A stretch of DNA of 64,000 bases, taken from assembly GCA_020249285.1 (NCBI GenBank), contig JADCFX010000032.1, forward strand, positions 1 through 64,000, given 5' to 3'. Positions 27,697 through 36,532 of this stretch are shown in pieces (within the stretch, counting starts at the first letter, position 1; each line of letters begins with the position of its first letter). Source of the stretch: Roseomonas sp. Its GTDB lineage: Bacteria; Pseudomonadota; Alphaproteobacteria; Acetobacterales; Acetobacteraceae. The position numbers and the translations under genes are program-made. The notes below the pieces were generated by a model. It had not been told where the DNA came from. It made no database searches and saw nothing but the letters and a program-made list of their open reading frames with translations.

Positions 27697-28419
27697 ATGA
27701 CCTGGTCCATTGTTGCACATGATCCTGCCACGGGCGCCTTCGCGGTTGCGGTAACCACCTGCAATATCGCGGTTGGCGCTACCTGCCCCTTTCTGAAATC
27801 GGGCGTCGGTGCCGTCAGCACGCAATCCATGAGCAACCGCTATTTGGGCCCCGCCGTGCTGCACGGGCTGGAACGCGGCCTGACGCCCGCCAAGGCCATT
27901 GAAGCAGCGCTGGTGGGTGATGAAGGCAAGGGCTTGCGCCAAATCCACGCGGTAGATCGCCATGGCCGCAACGCCGCCTGGACCGGCGATAATTGCGTTG
28001 AATGGTGCGGGCATATGGGTGGTGATGGTTTCAGCATCGCGGGCAATATGCTGGCGGGTGGTGGTGTGGTGCAGGCGAGTTTTGATAGCTTCCGCGCCAA
28101 TGCGGGCCTTGCGCTGCCGGAACGCCTGATCACAGCGCTTGATGCCGGTGAAACGGCGGGCGGGGACAAGCGCGGACGCCAATCGGCTGCGTTGATGCTG
28201 ACCACGACGGAAGATTTCCCCGATATCAATTTGCGCGTTGATGATCACACCGCGCCGCTTGCGGAATTGCGACGCCTGCTTGGCCTGTGGCGCATTCAGG
28301 CGGAACCCGGGCTTGCCGCCCGCCCGAGCAAGGCCAATCCCTCCGGCGAGACGGATCTTGATGTGATTGAAGCCGCCTGGATTGCGCGCGGCATGGATTT
28401 GCGCCTGAGGCGCCCGTGA
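27697..28419 (+). CDS. DUF1028-family protein
   Basis: This 240-residue protein has the DUF1028 signature opening TWSIVAHDPATGAFAVAVTTCNIAVGA, followed by GVGAVSTQSMSN, GRNAAWTGDNCVEW, and SIAGNMLAGGGVV. The family has an Ntn-hydrolase-like fold and no settled reaction; genes of this type often lie in amino-acid or amide catabolic operons. It leads a plus-strand set with a tartrate-type dehydrogenase (16 bases on) and a cyclase-family hydrolase. Confidence 0.88.
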   Translation: MTWSIVAHDPATGAFAVAVTTCNIAVGATCPFLKSGVGAVSTQSMSNRYLGPAVLHGLERGLTPAKAIEAALVGDEGKGLRQIHAVDRHGRNAAWTGDNCVEWCGHMGGDGFSIAGNMLAGGGVVQASFDSFRANAGLALPERLITALDAGETAGGDKRGRQSAALMLTTTEDFPDINLRVDDHTAPLAELRRLLGLWRIQAEPGLAARPSKANPSGETDLDVIEAAWIARGMDLRLRRP

Positions 28420-28435
28420 AAGGAAAGTTTTGACC

Positions 28436-29512
28436 ATGAAGACTTATCGGATTGCCGCCATGGGTGGCGATGGCATCGGGCCGGATGTCATCAAGGCGGG
28501 CTGCCATGTTTTGCATGCGCTGGCTGAAAAGACTGGCAGCTTCGCGGTGAGCTTCCAGGATTTCGATTGGGGCAGCGATTGCTATCGCCGCACCGCGCGG
28601 ATGATGCCCGCAGATGGCTTGCAGCAATTGGAAGGATTTGACGCCATTTTCTTCGGTGCAGTTGGTGCGCCGGATATTCCTGACCATATCACGTTGTGGG
28701 AGCTAAGGCTCGCGATCTGCCAGGGCTTTGACCAATACGCCAATGTACGCCCGACCAGGCTTCTGCCCGGCATCAAAGGCCCGCTGCGGCCTGATCTGGG
28801 TGAGCAGATAGATTGGGTGATCGTGCGCGAGAACAGCGAAGGCGAATATGCCGGCGTTGGCGGGCGCGCGCATCGCGGCTTGCCGATTGAAGTCGCCATG
28901 GATGTCGCGGTCTTCACGCGCGAAGGCGTGGCGCGCATCTGCCGCCATGCCTGTGAAGTTGCCATGGCTCGCCCGCGTAAACATCTGACGGTGGTGACGA
29001 AATCCAACGCGCAGCGCCATGGCATGGTGATGTGGGATGAGGTTTGCGCGGAAATCACAGCGCAATATCCGGCCCTTACGGTTGAGAAAATGCTTGTGGA
29101 TGCCATGACCGCGCGCATGGTGATGAAGCCTGGCAGCGTTGACACCGTGGTCGCCACCAATCTGCACGCCGATATCCTGTCTGATCTGGCCTCGGCCTTG
29201 GCAGGTTCGCTGGGCATTGGCGCTACAGGTAATATTGATCCGTCGCGCAAGCGCCCTTCCATGTTTGAACCGATCCATGGCTCCGCTTTCGATATCACCG
29301 GAAAAGGCATTGCCAATCCGCTGGGGGCTTTCTGGACCGCTTCCATGATGCTGGAACATTTGGGCGAGGCGCCTGCTGCCGCGCAGCTGATGCGCGCGGT
29401 GGAAATGGTGACAAGCCGCGGCGATGTGCTGACGCCTGACCTCGGCGGCAAGGCCACCACGGATCAGGTGACGGAAGCGATCATCAACGCCATTCGCGGC
29501 GTCAATGTTTAG
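28436..29512 (+). CDS. Isocitrate/isopropylmalate dehydrogenase family enzyme (tartrate dehydrogenase-like)
   Basis: This 358-residue beta-decarboxylating dehydrogenase has GGDGIGPDV at residues 9-17, a VGAPDIPDH segment, NVRPTRLLPG, VRENSEGEYAGVGG with the substrate-binding Glu-Asn-Ser, TKSNAQRHGMVMWDE, DAMTARMVMKP, ATNLHADILSDL and EPIHGSAFDITGKG. The PDIPDHITLWELRL insertion and VRENSEGEY loop fit the tartrate/3-isopropylmalate-like (TtuC/YeaU) branch better than LeuB. ATG 28436 follows AGGAAAG. It would oxidise and decarboxylate a malate- or tartrate-like acid with NAD(P)+. Confidence 0.88.
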   Translation: MKTYRIAAMGGDGIGPDVIKAGCHVLHALAEKTGSFAVSFQDFDWGSDCYRRTARMMPADGLQQLEGFDAIFFGAVGAPDIPDHITLWELRLAICQGFDQYANVRPTRLLPGIKGPLRPDLGEQIDWVIVRENSEGEYAGVGGRAHRGLPIEVAMDVAVFTREGVARICRHACEVAMARPRKHLTVVTKSNAQRHGMVMWDEVCAEITAQYPALTVEKMLVDAMTARMVMKPGSVDTVVATNLHADILSDLASALAGSLGIGATGNIDPSRKRPSMFEPIHGSAFDITGKGIANPLGAFWTASMMLEHLGEAPAAAQLMRAVEMVTSRGDVLTPDLGGKATTDQVTEAIINAIRGVNV

Positions 29513-29538
29513 ACACTACGCAACAAAGGAACACGCCC

Positions 29539-30228
29539 ATGGAATTCGTTGATCTCAGTCGTGAAATCTTTCACCGCACGCAGACGCATCCAAGCCACCC
29601 GCCTGTCGTCATGACGGTTTGGGGTGATCATTCGGAAAAAAAGGTGGCCGGCAATACAACCTTCACCAGCAAGGCGCTGTATTTTTCCATGTCGGATCAT
29701 GCGGGAACGCATGTGGATGCGCCGGTGCATTTCGACCCGCGCCCTGATGCGCTTTCAGTGGAGCAAATGCCGCTTGAAAAATTCTACACCAGCGCGATTT
29801 GCCTTGATCTTTCCCATGTGCCGCTGAAGCACGCCATCACGGTGAAGGAGATGGAGGCAGCGCTTGCGGCATCAGGCCAAGAAATCCGCAAGGGCGATAC
29901 GGTGCTGATCTGGATGGCAACGAATGAAAGGCTGCTCGGCAAGCCTGGCTATTTGCATGATTTCCCTGGGCTGGCGCTAGAATCCGTGCATTGGCTCGCG
30001 GATCGCGGCATTGGCATGTTTGGCGTTGAAGCCATCAGCCCCGCGCCAGAAGGTGAGTTGAATTTCCAGGCCCATATGGCCTGCGCAGAGAGGGGCATTA
30101 CGCATATGGAATGCCTCGCCAATCTGGATAAGCTGATTGGTCGCGGGCGCTTCACCTTCATCGGCTTTCCGCTGAAAATCAGGGGTGGCACGGCAAGCCC
30201 CATCCGTGCCGTAGCCATGTTCCCCTGA
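29539..30228 (+). CDS. Cyclase-family metal-dependent hydrolase (kynurenine formamidase-like)
   Basis: This 229-residue protein belongs to the cyclase/KynB-like family. The metal-binding motif SDHAGTHVDAPVHFDP (about residues 53-68) gives His, His, Asp and His ligands. GDTVLIWM and a late GVEAIS segment follow. The family includes arylformamidase and amide or lactone hydrolases, and the true substrate here is open. It closes the DUF1028/tartrate-type dehydrogenase operon; an intrinsic terminator follows (30243-30272). Confidence 0.87.
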   Translation: MEFVDLSREIFHRTQTHPSHPPVVMTVWGDHSEKKVAGNTTFTSKALYFSMSDHAGTHVDAPVHFDPRPDALSVEQMPLEKFYTSAICLDLSHVPLKHAITVKEMEAALAASGQEIRKGDTVLIWMATNERLLGKPGYLHDFPGLALESVHWLADRGIGMFGVEAISPAPEGELNFQAHMACAERGITHMECLANLDKLIGRGRFTFIGFPLKIRGGTASPIRAVAMFP

Positions 30229-30240
30229 TATCCTTTGGAA

Positions 30241-30981
30241 TTAGCGCCCGCGGAAACGCGGCGGGCGCTTTTCCCGAAAGGCGGCCTTGCCTTCGGCAAA
30301 ATCCTCTGAAGCGCGAATGGCGCCCATGCGTTGGCCATGGATTGCCATTTGCTCCGAAGGGCCGCGCGGCAGGATTTCTTCGGTGACCATACGTTTCAAT
30401 TCCGCGACAACCATGGGCGCCATGCCGGTCAGTTCCAAAGCCCAAGTCTTGGCGGTCTCCAGCGCCTTGCCGTCTTCCACCACCTCATTCACTAAGCCAA
30501 TCGAAGCCGCACGATCCGCATCCACGGTGCGACACAGCAGCATGATTTCCATCGCAATCTTATGTGGAATGCGACTGACCAGGCCGGCAATCATGCCGCC
30601 CGTCAGACCTAACTTCGCTTCCGGATAATAGAATTTCGCGCTTTTGCCGCAGACCAGCAAATCGGCCATCATGGCCAGCACAATGCCGCCGCCCACACAC
30701 CAGCCCTCAACGGCGCAAATCACGGGCTTGAGCGGCCGATAGCCGACACTTGGAATAGTGCGCCACAACTCCGGCGGGTCCGACACATCGGCGCCAAAGG
30801 TAAAAGCGCGCGTGCCGGCGGCCGTGATGATGGCGCAGCGCAAATCATCTCGCGCTTCAAATTCGCGCATGGCGGCCTGCACCGCCTCACCCATTGGTTT
30901 GCTGATGGCATTGCCCTTGGCTGGGTTGTTCAGCGTGACAATGCGGATCGGGCCTTCATCGGTGACGGTTACATGTTCCAT
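30241..30981 (-). CDS. Enoyl-CoA hydratase/isomerase family protein
   Basis: This 246-residue crotonase-fold protein has RIVTLNNPAKGNAIS, the first oxyanion region FTFGADVSDP, the second at CAVEGWCVGGGIVLAMMADLLVC, PEAKLGLTGGM and the terminal FREKRPPRFRGR. The Glu usually seen in the dehydration loop appears as PEAKLG. Its ATG is 1 base after the stop of a TTT receptor gene, so it is the last of three minus-strand genes with the receptor and a metallo-hydrolase. Confidence 0.9.
   Translation of the reverse strand: MEHVTVTDEGPIRIVTLNNPAKGNAISKPMGEAVQAAMREFEARDDLRCAIITAAGTRAFTFGADVSDPPELWRTIPSVGYRPLKPVICAVEGWCVGGGIVLAMMADLLVCGKSAKFYYPEAKLGLTGGMIAGLVSRIPHKIAMEIMLLCRTVDADRAASIGLVNEVVEDGKALETAKTWALELTGMAPMVVAELKRMVTEEILPRGPSEQMAIHGQRMGAIRASEDFAEGKAAFREKRPPRFRGR
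30243..30272 (+). terminator. Rho-independent terminator of the DUF1028/cyclase operon
   Basis: Arms 30243-30251 and 30261-30269 form a perfect 9-base-pair GC-rich stem around a 9-base loop, followed by TTTT (30269-30272) on the plus strand. It overlaps the last codons of the convergent enoyl-CoA hydratase gene, encoding its Arg/Gly-rich tail. Confidence 0.65.
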
Positions 30982-30982
30982 A

Positions 30983-31939
30983 TCAGTTCACTTTCGCTCC
31001 TGTTCTTTCGATCACGCCTTGAAAGACGGTGCGATCTTCACGAATGCGCCGGATGAAGGCATCGCCCGTTTCAAAGGCCGGACGTAAGCCGCCAATCGCC
31101 ATGCCTGTTGCAACGGAGGGGGCGCGCAGCGATTCTTCCAGGCTTGCGGTAATCCGCGCCTGAATGTCGGGCGGTGTGCCGGCCGGTGCGGCAATGCCAA
31201 ACCAAGACATGGCGCCACGTTCCGCCAGACCCATTTCTAGCAGCGTCGGTACATCCTTGAATTCCTCATGCCGCTTGTCACCAAAGCTTGCCAGCGCAAT
31301 CAACCGGCCATCACGCACACCAGGCAAGGCGGCGGGATCGCAAATCATCTGAATGCGCCCGGCCAGAAGATCAATGAAGGATTGGCCAGAACCACGATAG
31401 GGCACGTGTTCAAGCTTGATACCGGCAGCTTCCGCGAAGATTTCGCATTGCAGCTGCGTGATGGTGCCATTGCCGGCAGAACCAAAGCGCAATTCTCCGG
31501 GTTTTTGTTTTGCGAGTGCCACCAGGTCTCGGATATGACGCGCGGGCACGGAGGGATGGATGATCACGAAAGCATCGGAAGCCGCGACGCGCGCAATGGG
31601 GATAAAGGCACGATCCACATCATAGGGAAGCTGCATCATATGCGGGCTGATGGTGAAAATCGCCGTCGGAAAAAGCAGCAGCGTATGTCCATCTGGCCGC
31701 GCACGGGCCACCAGATCAGCGCCAATCGTGCCACCCGCACCGCCTCGATTTTCAATCACCACGGTCTGGCCCAGCACCTTGCCCCATTCCTGCACCAAGG
31801 GCCGCGCAACATTATCCGTGCTGCCGCCTGGCGGATAAGGAACAATCAGGCTGATCGGCCGATTGGGCCAAGCTGTTTGCGCGAAAGCCAAGGCTGGCAG
31901 CAGCACCAGCCAAGACAGCAGCCCAAGAACACGCCACAT
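30983..31939 (-). CDS. TTT-family periplasmic receptor 5
   Basis: This 318-residue protein has a Sec signal (MWRVLGLLSWLVLLPALAFAQ), then RPISLIVPYPPGGSTDNVAR, VIENRGGAGGTIGAD, PDGHTLLLF, VPYRGSGQSFIDLLAG and MICDPAALPGVRDG. It sits inside a minus-strand operon, 3 bases after a metallo-beta-lactamase-fold hydrolase gene and 1 base before an enoyl-CoA hydratase gene, so its ligand is probably the substrate of those enzymes. Confidence 0.93.
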   Translation of the reverse strand: MWRVLGLLSWLVLLPALAFAQTAWPNRPISLIVPYPPGGSTDNVARPLVQEWGKVLGQTVVIENRGGAGGTIGADLVARARPDGHTLLLFPTAIFTISPHMMQLPYDVDRAFIPIARVAASDAFVIIHPSVPARHIRDLVALAKQKPGELRFGSAGNGTITQLQCEIFAEAAGIKLEHVPYRGSGQSFIDLLAGRIQMICDPAALPGVRDGRLIALASFGDKRHEEFKDVPTLLEMGLAERGAMSWFGIAAPAGTPPDIQARITASLEESLRAPSVATGMAIGGLRPAFETGDAFIRRIREDRTVFQGVIERTGAKVN

Positions 31940-31942
31940 GGC

Positions 31943-32815
31943 TCAATCCACCGCTTCAGCGCGAAAACCATTGCCCCAGCGCTTGATCCGCCCGCGGGAT
32001 GGTGACGGGAAATGGCCAAAGCAGAGAATGGTGGAGGTATCGCAGGCACATTCCATCACCCGCCGCCTTGTGGCCGCCGCCTGCACGGGATCACTATCGG
32101 CGCGCATGGAAATCTCCGGATAGCGCGCTTGCAGCGGCGAATGGATCAAATCCCCTGTCGCCAGCGCATCAGCGCCCTTTTTGCCAAGCCGCACCGCCAC
32201 ATGATCCGGCGTGTGGCCAGGCGTTGATTCAAGCTTTACCAGATCATTCATCTGATAGTCATTGGCGACAAAATCCACGCGCCCCGCTTCCACCACGGGC
32301 AGCACGCTATCGGCAAAAACCGGCGAAGGCGCCTTCGCGTGTTCCCTTTCCCAATGGGCATACTCTTCCTTTGCGAAAAGATAGCGCGCCTTCGGGAAGC
32401 TCGGCACCCAGCGGCCATTTTCTAGTCGCGTATTCCAGCCGACATGATCCACGTGCAAATGCGTACACATAACAAAATCAATATCGCCAACGCCAAGCCC
32501 AAGCGCAGCCAGGTTGCGCATATAGGCTTCGCTCTTCATCTGGTGCCAAAAGGGATGCGACGGGCGGTTCTTGTCATTGCCGACACAGGTATCAATCAGG
32601 ATATTGTGATGCGGCGTGCGCACCACCCAGGATTGGATGCAGAGCATCAGCTTGCCCGTCTCAGGGTCCAGCGCCTTGGGTTGCAGCCAATCTCGATTTT
32701 CGGCCAGCAATTCCGGCGTCAGGTTCGGGAAGAAGGTCAGCGGATCGAAGATAGGTCTTTCTTCCTCCACAACCCGCTGAATCGTGAGCTCTCCAAGCTG
32801 AAAACCTTTATCCAT
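31943..32815 (-). CDS. Metallo-beta-lactamase-fold hydrolase
   Basis: This 290-residue MBL-fold protein has the zinc motif CTHLHVDHVGW (about residues 117-127) and the third His in STPGHTPDHVAV, with Asp in ATGDLIHS and a final GHFPSPSRGR His. The layout resembles quorum-quenching lactonase or alkylsulfatase-unlike short MBL hydrolases; it probably opens a lactone or ester. It starts the minus-strand operon with receptor 5 and an enoyl-CoA hydratase, and is divergent from the monooxygenase over 108 bases. Confidence 0.88.
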   Translation of the reverse strand: MDKGFQLGELTIQRVVEEERPIFDPLTFFPNLTPELLAENRDWLQPKALDPETGKLMLCIQSWVVRTPHHNILIDTCVGNDKNRPSHPFWHQMKSEAYMRNLAALGLGVGDIDFVMCTHLHVDHVGWNTRLENGRWVPSFPKARYLFAKEEYAHWEREHAKAPSPVFADSVLPVVEAGRVDFVANDYQMNDLVKLESTPGHTPDHVAVRLGKKGADALATGDLIHSPLQARYPEISMRADSDPVQAAATRRRVMECACDTSTILCFGHFPSPSRGRIKRWGNGFRAEAVD

Positions 32816-32923
32816 GGACTTTCCCCTTTACGCATTTCGGGTAGCATAGCGCGGCTGGCGTGCGTTGACAGTCCCGGCGGAGGGCTTTCCGCTATGGGGT
32901 GTAATCACTTGCGGAGGAAGCTC

Positions 32924-34549
32924 ATGGCCGAGGATAGGAATGGCGCTGTCATTGTGGGCGCGGGCTTTGCCGGGCTTTACCTGCTGCATCGCCTGCGCGG
33001 GCTTGGCATCCCCGCGATTTGCCTGGAAGCGGCGGATGATGTGGGCGGCACTTGGTATTGGAACCGCTACCCAGGTGCCCGCTGCGATGTGGAGAGCATG
33101 CAATATTCCTTCTCCTTCTCTGAGGAGTTGCAGCAGGAATGGCGCTGGTCTGAACGCTTCGCCGCACAGCCGGAAATCTTGGCCTATGCGCGCCATGTTG
33201 CGGAACGGTTTGATCTGCGCCGCGATATCCACTTTGAAACCCGCGTGACCGAGGCCGCCTGGGATGATGCCGCGGGGGCCTGGAACATTGCGACCAATCG
33301 CGGAAGAAGGCTTACCGCGCGCTATCTCTTCATGGCAACAGGCTGCCTTTCCGCGGCCCGGCTGCCGAATATTCCGGGCCTTGCCGATTTTAAGGGCAGG
33401 CAGTTCCATACTGGCTATTGGCCGCATCACAAGGTTGATTTCACCGGCCGTAGAGTGGCGGTGATCGGCACCGGGTCTTCCGCCATTCAATCCATCCCCG
33501 TGATTGCTGAACAAGCCGCACAGCTCACGGTTTTTCAGCGCACACCAAATTTCAGCATTCCATCGCGCAACCGCCCGATGGATGATGATTACGAACAAAG
33601 CTGGAAGCGCGATTACGCCAATCTGCGCCACCAAGCGCGCATGATGCGGACTGGCATTCTGTATGGCCTGAGCGACACGCCCGCTATGTCCGTTAGCGTT
33701 GAAGACCGGAAAGCGGAATATGAAAAGCGCTGGGCCGTGGGCGGCACTGCCTTCATGGGTTCCTTCCGCGATTTGCTGCTGGATCAGGCGGCGAATGACA
33801 CGGCGGCGGAATTCGTGCGCAGTAAAATTCGTGAAACTGTGAAAGACCCTGCCACAGCAGAAAGACTCTGCCCACGCAATCACCCAATCGGCACCAAGCG
33901 CATTTGCGTGGATACTCAGTATTACGAGACCTATAATCGCCCCAATGTCACGCTGATTGACCTCCATGAAGCGCCGATCACGCGCATCACCGCAACCGGC
34001 ATTGAAGCTGGCGGCGTGGCGCATGAGTTCGACGATATTGTCTTCGCCACCGGCTTTGACGCCATGACAGGCGCGTTGCTTGGCGTTGATATCAAGGGCC
34101 GCGCGGGTGAATCCCTCAACGCCAAATGGGAAGCCGGACCGCGCACCCTGCTGGGTATCATGACGGCAGGTTTTCCGAATATGTTCATGATCACAGGCCC
34201 TGGCAGCCCATCGGTTCTGAGCAATATGATCGTGTCCATCGAACAACATGTGGATTGGATTATGGATTGCCTCGCGCAAATGCAGTCTAAGGGCCAAGCC
34301 ACCATTGAAGCGGATCGCGGCGCGGAAGATCACTGGGTGGAAGAAGTGAACAAGGTCGCGCACCGCACGCTCTATCCGCGCGCGGCATCCTGGTACATGG
34401 GTGCCAATGTGCCGGGCAAGCCAAGGCTATTCATGCCCTATGTGGGCGGGGTTGGAAATTACCGCGTGCTCTGCGATGAAATTGCCACAGAAGGTTATCG
34501 TGGCTTTCATTTTGATGGCAGAGAACGCCCAGCAGCGGCAGCGGAATAA
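32924..34549 (+). CDS. Class B flavoprotein monooxygenase, Baeyer-Villiger type
   Basis: The start at ATG 32924 is set by GCGGAGGAAGCTC; the product is 541 residues. It has the FAD motif VGAGFAG (11-17), GGTWYWNRYPGARCD, the fingerprint FKGRQFHTGYWP (156-167) that marks Baeyer-Villiger monooxygenases (F-x-G-x3-H-x3-W-P), the NADPH motif VIGTGSSA near 180-187 and FATGFDAMTG. It would use NADPH and O2 to convert a ketone to an ester or lactone. The esterase gene 12 bases downstream suits hydrolysis of that product. The open frame further upstream is antisense to the metallo-hydrolase gene and is rejected. Confidence 0.92.
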   Translation: MAEDRNGAVIVGAGFAGLYLLHRLRGLGIPAICLEAADDVGGTWYWNRYPGARCDVESMQYSFSFSEELQQEWRWSERFAAQPEILAYARHVAERFDLRRDIHFETRVTEAAWDDAAGAWNIATNRGRRLTARYLFMATGCLSAARLPNIPGLADFKGRQFHTGYWPHHKVDFTGRRVAVIGTGSSAIQSIPVIAEQAAQLTVFQRTPNFSIPSRNRPMDDDYEQSWKRDYANLRHQARMMRTGILYGLSDTPAMSVSVEDRKAEYEKRWAVGGTAFMGSFRDLLLDQAANDTAAEFVRSKIRETVKDPATAERLCPRNHPIGTKRICVDTQYYETYNRPNVTLIDLHEAPITRITATGIEAGGVAHEFDDIVFATGFDAMTGALLGVDIKGRAGESLNAKWEAGPRTLLGIMTAGFPNMFMITGPGSPSVLSNMIVSIEQHVDWIMDCLAQMQSKGQATIEADRGAEDHWVEEVNKVAHRTLYPRAASWYMGANVPGKPRLFMPYVGGVGNYRVLCDEIATEGYRGFHFDGRERPAAAAE

Positions 34550-34561
34550 GGGAGAAGGCAG

Positions 34562-35506
34562 ATGACACTCGATGCAGGCGCACAACATGTCCTCAACCTG
34601 ATCAAGGAAGCCAAACGCCCGGCTTTCAATACCCTCACGCCCGCCGAAGCGCGCGAGGTTTCCGCCGCTTCCCGCCCCGTGATGCAGCCAGACCCGCCAG
34701 AGGTTGCGCTGGTGGAAGATTTGAAATGCCCTGGGCCTGACGGCAAGATCCGCTTGCGGCGCTACCGCGGCATTGGCACTGACCCCGATGCCGCCCTGCC
34801 CTGCCTGGTCTATATGCATGGCGGCGGCTGGGTGATTGGTGATTTGGACAGCCACGACCAAGTATGCCGGCGCCTTGCCAATCTGACCGGCGCTTCAGTT
34901 ATTGCGATTGACTACCGTCTTGCGCCGGAACATCGCTACCCGGCGGCAGTCGAGGATTCCGCCGCCGCCTATCGCTACATTTGCCGTCAGGCAAAGCGCC
35001 TTGGCATAGACCGCACGCGGATTGCGGTGGGTGGCGATAGCGCGGGTGGCAATCTTGCCGCGGTGCTGGCGCTGATGGCGCTGCATGGCGAAGTACCCAT
35101 GCCGGACTATCAGGTGTTGTTCTATCCGGTCACGGATATGGCCGGCAATCCGCCTTCCTATGATCGCTTTACCGAAGGCCTGGTGCTGACGCGCGAAGTG
35201 ATGAAGTGGTTCATCGCGCATTATCTCGGCCCCAAGGAAAAGGGTATTGATTGGCGTGCTTCACCCTTGCGCGCGCCATCCCTCGCTGGCCTGCCGCCGG
35301 CTTTCCTGATGACGGCGGGTGTTGATCCCTTGGTGGATGAAGGCATTGCCTATGCCAAGCGCCTGGATGAGGAAGGGGTGAATGTCACGCATCTTCATGT
35401 GGCAGATCAGATCCATGCCTGCCTGACCATGGGGCGCTTTATTCCAAAATCCGATCTGGTGCTGCAACATGCCGCCGCCAGCCTGCGCGCGCATTGGGGA
35501 AACTAG
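34562..35506 (+). CDS. Alpha/beta hydrolase, hormone-sensitive-lipase family esterase
   Basis: This 314-residue protein has the HSL-family oxyanion motif MHGGGW (85-90), nucleophile motif GGDSAGGNLAA (Ser160), the Asp in TAGVDPLVDEG and the His in DQIHACL. The family hydrolyses short to medium acyl esters. GGGAGAAGGCAG precedes ATG 34562. It directly follows the Baeyer-Villiger-type enzyme gene in the same direction; esterases paired this way typically open the ester the monooxygenase makes. Confidence 0.93.
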   Translation: MTLDAGAQHVLNLIKEAKRPAFNTLTPAEAREVSAASRPVMQPDPPEVALVEDLKCPGPDGKIRLRRYRGIGTDPDAALPCLVYMHGGGWVIGDLDSHDQVCRRLANLTGASVIAIDYRLAPEHRYPAAVEDSAAAYRYICRQAKRLGIDRTRIAVGGDSAGGNLAAVLALMALHGEVPMPDYQVLFYPVTDMAGNPPSYDRFTEGLVLTREVMKWFIAHYLGPKEKGIDWRASPLRAPSLAGLPPAFLMTAGVDPLVDEGIAYAKRLDEEGVNVTHLHVADQIHACLTMGRFIPKSDLVLQHAAASLRAHWGN

Positions 35507-35508
35507 TA

Positions 35509-36426
35509 TCAGCGCTTCACGCCTAGCTTCATTTCGCGATACCAAATGTAAAGCCCGGCCCCCACTAGCACCAGGATGCCAAGGAAATCCCAGGCATCCG
35601 GCATTTCCGCCCAGATCAGGGCGCCAAGCGCTGTGGTCCAGATGATTGCTGAATATTCAAAGGGCGCCAGCAAGGAAGCCTCTCCCTTACGATAGGCATC
35701 CGTCATCATGATTTGCGCGATGGCTGACACCAGGCCGATGCCCGCCAGCAGCGCCCATTGGGTGGGGCTCGGCCAGACCCAGACGGGGATCATCGCTATC
35801 CCGGCCAGCACGGCAGAGAAAAACGCAAACCAAAATACAATTGCAACGCCGCTTTCACCGGCTTCACCCATTTTTCGAATGGTGATCATGGCCAAAGCCC
35901 AGGCGAGCGACCCCAAAATACAAAGCCCCAGCGCCAGCCATTGCGTATCCGTGGTGCCCTGTTCGGGCCGCACCATCAGCAGCACACCACAAAACCCAAC
36001 CAGCACCGCAAGCCAGCGGCGCCAGCCAACCTTCTCGCCCAGAATAGGGATCGCAAGCAGCGTCAGGAACAACGGCATGGTGAAGCCAAGCGCTGTCACC
36101 GTCACCAGCGGCAAATGGACATAGCCATAGAAGGAACCAACCATGCCCATCATGCCGAAAATCATGCGCAGTATGTGGCTGCCGGGGTTGCGCATGCGCA
36201 GCGCCACAAGACCGCCAGCGCTGATTACAACAGGCAAAAGCGGGATCAGCGCAAAGAAGTTCCGGAAGAAAATAACCTCCGCCACCGGAATACCCGTGCC
36301 GATGGTCTTGGCGAAGGCCGCCGAGATGGAAAAGCTCGCCGCCGCCAGAACAACCAGTATCACGCCACGGCGGCGCGCACGCCTGGTCCGGGCGGGATCG
36401 AGGGGTTGGGAATCGTTTTCTGTCAT
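35509..36426 (-). CDS. EamA/DMT-family transporter
   Basis: This 305-residue membrane protein has ten predicted helices in two EamA repeats (about 20-155 and 165-300), with the opening VILVVLAAASFSISAAFAK and an EVIFFRNFFALIPL signature near residue 50. Members export small metabolites such as amino acids or nucleobases, and substrate is not predictable. It is convergent with the esterase gene (2 bases apart) and divergent from the alanyl-tRNA editing gene. Confidence 0.9.
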   Translation of the reverse strand: MTENDSQPLDPARTRRARRRGVILVVLAAASFSISAAFAKTIGTGIPVAEVIFFRNFFALIPLLPVVISAGGLVALRMRNPGSHILRMIFGMMGMVGSFYGYVHLPLVTVTALGFTMPLFLTLLAIPILGEKVGWRRWLAVLVGFCGVLLMVRPEQGTTDTQWLALGLCILGSLAWALAMITIRKMGEAGESGVAIVFWFAFFSAVLAGIAMIPVWVWPSPTQWALLAGIGLVSAIAQIMMTDAYRKGEASLLAPFEYSAIIWTTALGALIWAEMPDAWDFLGILVLVGAGLYIWYREMKLGVKR

Positions 36427-36532
36427 GCGTCTGGCTTTCGGAGACTAGCCCGAAATCCATCCCGGCGGCAGAGGTTTTGTTCCGGCGATTTCTGGCCTAG
36501 CCTATGCCCATCAGGTAACGCCCAGGAAACGC

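Noticed and set aside
27592..28437. Upstream extension of receptor 4 by 282 codons
   Set aside because: It is antisense to the DUF1028 gene; the signal peptide begins at ATG 27591, which sets the true start.
32444..32923. Upstream extension of the monooxygenase by 160 codons
   Set aside because: It lies opposite the metallo-hydrolase gene; a strong ribosome site and the FAD motif place the start at 32924.
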